A model generated the notes under the pieces. The model was given only the letters and a program-made list of their open reading frames with translations, was not told where the DNA came from and did not search any database. The position numbers and the translations under genes are program-made. A stretch of 64,000 bases of DNA from Stercorarius parasiticus (taxonomy: Eukaryota > Chordata > Aves > Charadriiformes > Stercorariidae), in contig VWZL01000283.1 of the NCBI GenBank assembly GCA_013396915.1, positions 186,001 to 250,000 on the forward strand. Reading direction: 5' to 3'. Below are positions 58,741 through 64,000 of this stretch, piece after piece. Within the stretch, counting starts at the first letter, position 1, and each line of letters begins with the position of its first letter.

Positions 58741-61700
58741 TTATGAGTGAGAGCCAAAACAACCAGGGAACACAGCAGATCATTCTTCCCTGGCCTAAAA
58801 TCAACAGCGACTTCAGCATGTCCAATACAACCACCATTTTCAAATCCCGTTTCTTTCTTCCCCTCCCGTGTGAGCCAGCAAGTTCAGTTCAGAGCCACCA
58901 AACTCACTGCAGTTGTCACCTCCACGCTGGAGCCAACCTTCCTGCCAGCCTGGCCCCAAAGTGTCCCTGTCACTACTCATCGTCCCAAAATCCATGCTTT
59001 AACCCTAATAGCAACCCTACTTTTATCCATGATATTGACCCACTCTTTCTTTTTTTCCCATGTCTTTCTGATTGCTTGAGGCTGCAATTTTTGCGCAGGT
59101 TTTTCAGACGAGCAGGGCTTGAAATGCTGCGGGCAGCATCATCGCTTGGGTTCGACGAGGGTCTGCACGTCTTGCATGGGAGCCCAGTTAGACCTCGGTG
59201 CCACGTGGTGCATCCGGTACTGCAAACCGGCAAGAAAGGACAGATTGCTCTGTGGCTCCCAGTCTGAGTTTTGGTAACTGTTCACTTCTTTTCGGCCACA
59301 TTTTTCTTTGTTTATTCCTGTGGTTCAGCTCCAGCTGGAGTGGGAGAGCCGGATAAAGCCCTTAGCAAAAGCCTGTGCCCTGGACAAGCACCGGGGCTGC
59401 CAAGTGTTTCTCCTGAGTGGGCATGCATTTGTGAGTAGAGGAAAGAGGGACTTGCACATCTCATCTCAAAGAGAGGATGATAAATACTTTTCCCTCCTGG
59501 GTATTTTATTATCAATAATTAATTGCATTAATAAGTGCCTGCACTTTTTCCTTTCAGGCGCAGTATTCTCAACTCGGTGATTTTTGGTTTGGGTGGTGGT
59601 TTATTTTGCACAACAGCTGCTAGGAGGCAGCAAAGGCTGTAAACCCAGCCATAAATCCAGACTGTCAGTCCTCTATGCCCAGTTGTGAAAACAGAAAAAA
59701 ATGATTATGCTGTCTGCTTCATTGGCTCCACTTCCCTTCACTTGAGGCAGTTTCCTTCGGCAGTTGAGTTAAGCCATCCAGGGAGATGGTAGCTGCAGGA
59801 GGAGCTGTGCATTCACTGGGCTCAGCGCACCTCTGATCTTGACACTTTTGGTATTACAGGTTATTGCTTTTAGTGCTTTTTTAATCAGGGGAAAAAAGTA
59901 CATAAACTAGGAAAAGCTGACTGGTCTCCAAACAATGCACACCAGGTGATGCTCAAATTATTTTCTCCAACCCACTGTGTCAGACCATGTGTCAGCCACA
60001 GCTGACATTGTAAAGAAGAGCATCCTGGGGACAGAGCCTTTCCCTCAATAAGTGATCTTGCTCAGAAAGACAAGCCAGAATTCCCTTTTAGCTTCTTGTC
60101 CTTGCGGTACAAATCCTTACACAGCAAGCACCTACAAGATGCATCAGTCCTTTAACCCTCACTGTGGCGAAGGGCTGGACAAAAAGCCGTGTGTAGGAAG
60201 GCAGGAGGTGGGAAAGCCTGGCCGGGTCCAGGGTCTGGATGTCTTCCAGTGTGGTTCTGTCCCTCGGGGGTGGGCTGGGATCCGGAGCTGAAGGCGGAGT
60301 TTTAAGAAGTGACTCTAAAGAAGCTACACGTCCCATGTAGCTTTGGTGCATGATCTGGCAAACCCAGACAGAGTTTTTCATCACGCCTGTCGCAACAAAT
60401 GAGCAAACAAAAAACCCCAGAATATAAAGAGAAATGTTTGGTGAGCAAGAGAAATGGAACAATTTATTGCCAGTAAGTAAAGGGAAATAAAACCAAATGA
60501 GCTTAAAGGATACCAGAAAAACAAGCCTCTGCATTCTTCTTGCCAGAGAGGCAGACACATTGTAGGGGACTGAGGCATGTGATTCCTACCAGAGCTGGTG
60601 TGGGTTGTGTGGCTGTCTCCTGGCTGGCTGTAAAAATCACTTCCAATATGTATGTCTGTGGGGATGTGTAAATTATGGCAGAAAAGACAGCCCGGTCAAG
60701 TTCGTGGCCCTGATCCAAATGAAGATGTTATTATTTCCTACTCCGCTTGAATCCCTCTTCTCACCACTGGTAAAATACCCTTAACTGTTGATGCTCAGGT
60801 TGTATTTACTGTGAACCTGGGAACTCAGAGGAGCCCCTCTGCCTACCTCAGGGCCAAGAGGGGCCCTACCTGCTGTTTTTATCGAATTGCAATTACATCT
60901 TGATGATTGAATTTAGGATTTCCTGCTAATAAAAGTGTGGTGGTGTTAATGGGCTGGTGACCAGGAGACGGGATTAAGGGGGCATTGCTGCAGCAGCCAT
61001 GCAGGTCTGTGACACTGTGGACACCCTGCAGCAAGCCCCGAGCGCCTCAGCTGCGAATGTGCAGGCAGAGCATCTGCTTTCTGCAGCCTGGTTTGAGTTA
61101 CTGTATCATTCCCACTTCTTTTTGCAACTTCTGGGAAGAAAAGCCCAGGCTGGTGGTGCCGTGGGGCAGCCGCTGCTGACGCAGGCAGTGCTGCAGTGGC
61201 ATCGCTGTAGTGATGCGCAGCCCTCGCCCAAACCCTCGCCCATGGCTCCCGGGGTGCTGCTGCTCCTCCTCTGGCACACAGAAACCAGCCCATGACCCGG
61301 GCTTTGGCATCTGCATCGATGCAGCCAGCCTGCACCCAGCCCAGCAGTCCTGTCCCCGCGTTCTGCTCTGTGGCACACGGGCAGGGGAGGGCTTGTCCTT
61401 CGTGAGCATCTCTTCATCCTCTGGCCACAGCAGGCAGGAGGGAGATTTCCTTTACAGTTGAGAGGCAGCTGTGACTTTCAGGAACATAATCAATACTTCA
61501 GATTTACTTAAACATGGATATTGTTTTGGGTTACAGTAAGGTGTGCGTGTGAGGCAGGGCAGCTATGCTGGTCTGGCTCCATATGTGGCTGCTTTTATCC
61601 CAGGGTCAGGAGAACCTCGGTCCCACTTTGATTCGACCCACGAACTGTGTTTGCAGGATCGATGTCAAAGGGAAACATGAGCAGGTCTGGGGTTGCTGCG

Positions 61701-62932
61701 GTAACAGCCACTGTCATCTGCTCAGAGGTGAATGCAAACGGCTTGGATGCAAAATACATAGTTTTTATATGTGTGCATGGAATTACTAAAAACAAAACCA
61801 TCAATTTTAATTTTTTTAACATTTTCAAATGTTTTTACTGTCTAATCTGTTGCAAAGTGCTGGTGCTGCAAGTTTGGTCTTTCCTGGGTTAAATGAAATG
61901 AGTGCCTTGCACAGGCTCTCATATGCTCCTTCTCTCAGTTTGTGGTTGTTGAGTTCAGCATTTTTGGTGTGTGTGTTTTAAAGAGTGATTCACTTATTTT
62001 TGCTCAGGGCTAGCTCAGTTTCAGCTAGGATCAGCCCAAGGATATGGGTTTGGTTTTGCAAAACCTCATCAGTGACTTTCAATTTGCTAATCCAAACGCA
62101 GAAGTAAAGGGTGGCTTGGGTCCCACTTCCAATTTATCTAAAATGAAGTGATCGAAAACCAAAGCTGAGGTTTGGGAACGTGGATCTCCTTTTAACCCTC
62201 TCTTGCTCCATCATTTTATCTTCTCTTTGCAGAACGAATGACTTTCTAAATGAGCACCAAATACCAGAAAACTTGATGCCATCTTTTTTGATGACATGCT
62301 TTACACCCAAGGAAGAGCCTGGGCTGTCCCAGGAGACACGAGTGAGCCCTCCCAGCCGCGCAGTCTCTCCCCAGCCCAGCCCTGCCCCTGACGGGTGTAA
62401 CTGGGCAAAGGGACATTGTTGCGTTTTATGGCTGGGAAACAAGGCTGAGAGGCAGGAACAGTTCGCCCAAGGAGATGCAGCAGAGCCAAACGCTGAATTC
62501 AGGTTTTCTAGCTCTTTTTCTGCTCCCTCTGACACAGGCTCACCTTTCCTTGCTGGTCTCAGGGCCACTGCTTGGGGAGGGTACAGGGGGGAGCTGTGAT
62601 TTCAGCCCTATTCAGTGGCAGGGGGATCCTTTACACTCCTGCATAGGCAGGCAGTATACAATATAACCCTTTTGGCCCCTTTTTTCCCCGTTTCTTCTCG
62701 GTACAGAGCAGAGCCCGCCGCACAGCCTGTCGCCCATAGCAGGGAGCAGCTCAAACAAAAGAATTCATGTCAGAGGATTTTATTTCCACTTGAGCATTTC
62801 AGATTTCCAAGAGCCTCCAAAACACAGTACTGCAGTGTCTGCGAGTGAGCATGAATTGAACATCTGGTAAAGGTTAGGGTCAAACATATAAATGGGGGAA
62901 GCACAGCACATTTCATTAAAATACTCAATCTG

Positions 62933-62940
62933 TGACGTCA
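62933..62940. promoter_or_regulatory. Full palindromic CRE
   Basis: TGACGTCA is the ideal CREB/ATF site, here about 40 kb downstream of TMEM100. CpG-containing full sites are rare in non-island DNA. Motif only. Confidence 0.3.
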
Positions 62941-63079
62941 ATTGAACTGATCAAGCCCTTCTGCATCGCAGTTAGGGAACCATTAACTTTATCCAGTGGA
63001 GAGTGTTTATATGGAAAATATGAGGCCAGGAAGTTTCTCCTGATTGTGATATTAAGGCTATCAAAGGAGCTCGCTCTCC

Positions 63080-63091
63080 TTTTTTTTTTTT
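63080..63091. repeat. Poly-T run (12)
   Basis: Uninterrupted T tract. Confidence 0.85.
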
Positions 63092-63620
63092 CATAATCTC
63101 TACATGTTGCTTTTCCACCTCGTTACCATAACACCAGCCTCTTCCCTGGCCCCTGCGGGGTGCCACTTGCCAACCTCCTTGCCAGCCAAGCCTGCTGTTG
63201 CTGCCTTCTGCTTCTCCTGGACTTGGATGCCATGGGAGCCTGTGGAGCTGCTCTCAGTTGTCCCATTTTGCAGGGAGTTGTGCGAGGCGGCTTCCTACCA
63301 CACGTGCACAGATTGGCTATAGTCCAAAGTACACTTGGAAGAATCAAGATTAGGTTTAGGATTGTAATAAAAAATAGCTTCCATGGGAACAAAATTTCTG
63401 CTCTTGCAGTTATTTAAAAATCAAGACAGTATGTCTACAAGGACATAAAATATCAGGGGATCGATGTGTGACACCCCAGTGTGCTCACAGAGCACTAACA
63501 GTTGTTGTTTTTCTGCATAAAACATTAAAGGCTTTATGTTTTTCTCTAGTGATTCTGATTCATTCAAAACCTGTTTGGTTCCTGCCAGACAAGTAGGGGT
63601 CTTGATTTCTGTGCTCCAGG

Positions 63621-63633
63621 AAAAAAAAAAAAA
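63621..63633. repeat. Poly-A run (13)
   Basis: Uninterrupted A tract with no recognisable retrocopy upstream. Confidence 0.85.
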
Positions 63634-64000
63634 GCTGCCATTGAATGACTTGATTGCAGTGCCTGTTCTTGGAAATCTGACCAGCAGTAAAACTGGAAGC
63701 ATTCGCTATGTGCCCAGGGAAACTTCCCCCTCAGCAGCTCCTCCTCATTGCGCTGCAGCCCAGCCATGCCATGGAGATGGCTGTCCCACCAGGACATGCA
63801 GCTGTGTTTCACTGGTGGATGTTCATGGTTGAGCTTCTTAAGTTATTTTGATAGTACCAGGGTAGATGGTACCTCCTGAAGGACAGATGGGACTTCATAC
63901 TGGCACCTCCCTAGACCCAGGCATCTGCCTTTGGGGATGGTGTGCTATGGATCTTCCTCTCTTGGACCATATCCTGCAGGTCCTCTCCCAAGAGAAGACC

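Larger units (their letters stand above)
58741..64000. other. Non-coding stretch to the window edge
   Basis: No gene recognised. It contains an AT-rich homeodomain-type stretch near 59500-59540, a full CRE (62933-62940), a T run (63080-63091) and an A run (63621-63633). The GC-rich open frames around 61000-61420 overlap on both strands and look like noise. Confidence 0.6.

Noticed and set aside
58680..59267. Plus-strand open frame of 195 codons
   Set aside because: It starts at the edge of a palindromic repeat remnant, its residue mix is random-looking, and a shifted open frame covers the same DNA.
60946..61420. Overlapping open frames of 98-129 codons on both strands
   Set aside because: GC-driven stop depletion. 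No domain, and the different frames contradict each other.

Overview
This is nuclear DNA from a bird. Two CR1 LINE 3' ends with the avian-type terminal sequence are present (about 19993-20265 and 53941-54108), gene density is low, genes are split by introns, and two GC-rich promoter islands interrupt an otherwise AT-leaning background. Short N runs (7372-7383, single Ns at 15857 and 16018) mark a draft assembly with trouble in GC-rich sequence. The gene pair corresponds to the human 17q22 neighbourhood TMEM100-PCTP, with the same head-to-head orientation.

Left part (1 to about 7.5 kb): PCTP, phosphatidylcholine transfer protein, on the minus strand. I could place coding exons 2-6 to the base from splice sites and homology (5693-5576, 2400-2321, 1985-1814, 1099-1032, 533-468). 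They join in phase and encode 167 residues. Exon 1, about 47 residues in mammals, is not visible; it may be lost in the assembly gap inside the GC-rich island at 7250-7480. Between this island and the second one (15440-16340) lie about 8 kb of non-coding DNA shared by two divergent genes.

Middle part (about 15.4-23.2 kb): TMEM100 on the plus strand. The whole 134-residue protein lies in one exon (22025-22429) behind a clear splice acceptor (21961-21962). A strong donor at 15971/15972 in the GC-rich island is the best candidate for the end of the untranslated first exon. A short upstream ORF (21967-21993) precedes the start codon. PCTP is a cytosolic START-domain lipid carrier and TMEM100 is a two-pass membrane protein of endothelium and sensory neurons. 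They share a neighbourhood and perhaps regulatory DNA, not a pathway.

Right part (23.2-64 kb): about 40 kb with no gene I can recognise. It holds one CR1 fragment, homopolymer and A-rich tracts, several short palindromic interspersed repeats that look ancient, and scattered regulatory-type motifs, including a perfect CTCF consensus at 31180-31193. All longer open frames here are explicable by chance. I found no RNA gene, CRISPR array, intact mobile element or clear viral sequence. No new system stood out. The most useful second looks are the missing PCTP exon 1, the uORF and promoter of TMEM100, the palindromic repeats, the possible convergent CTCF pair, and two unexplained exon-like open frames.
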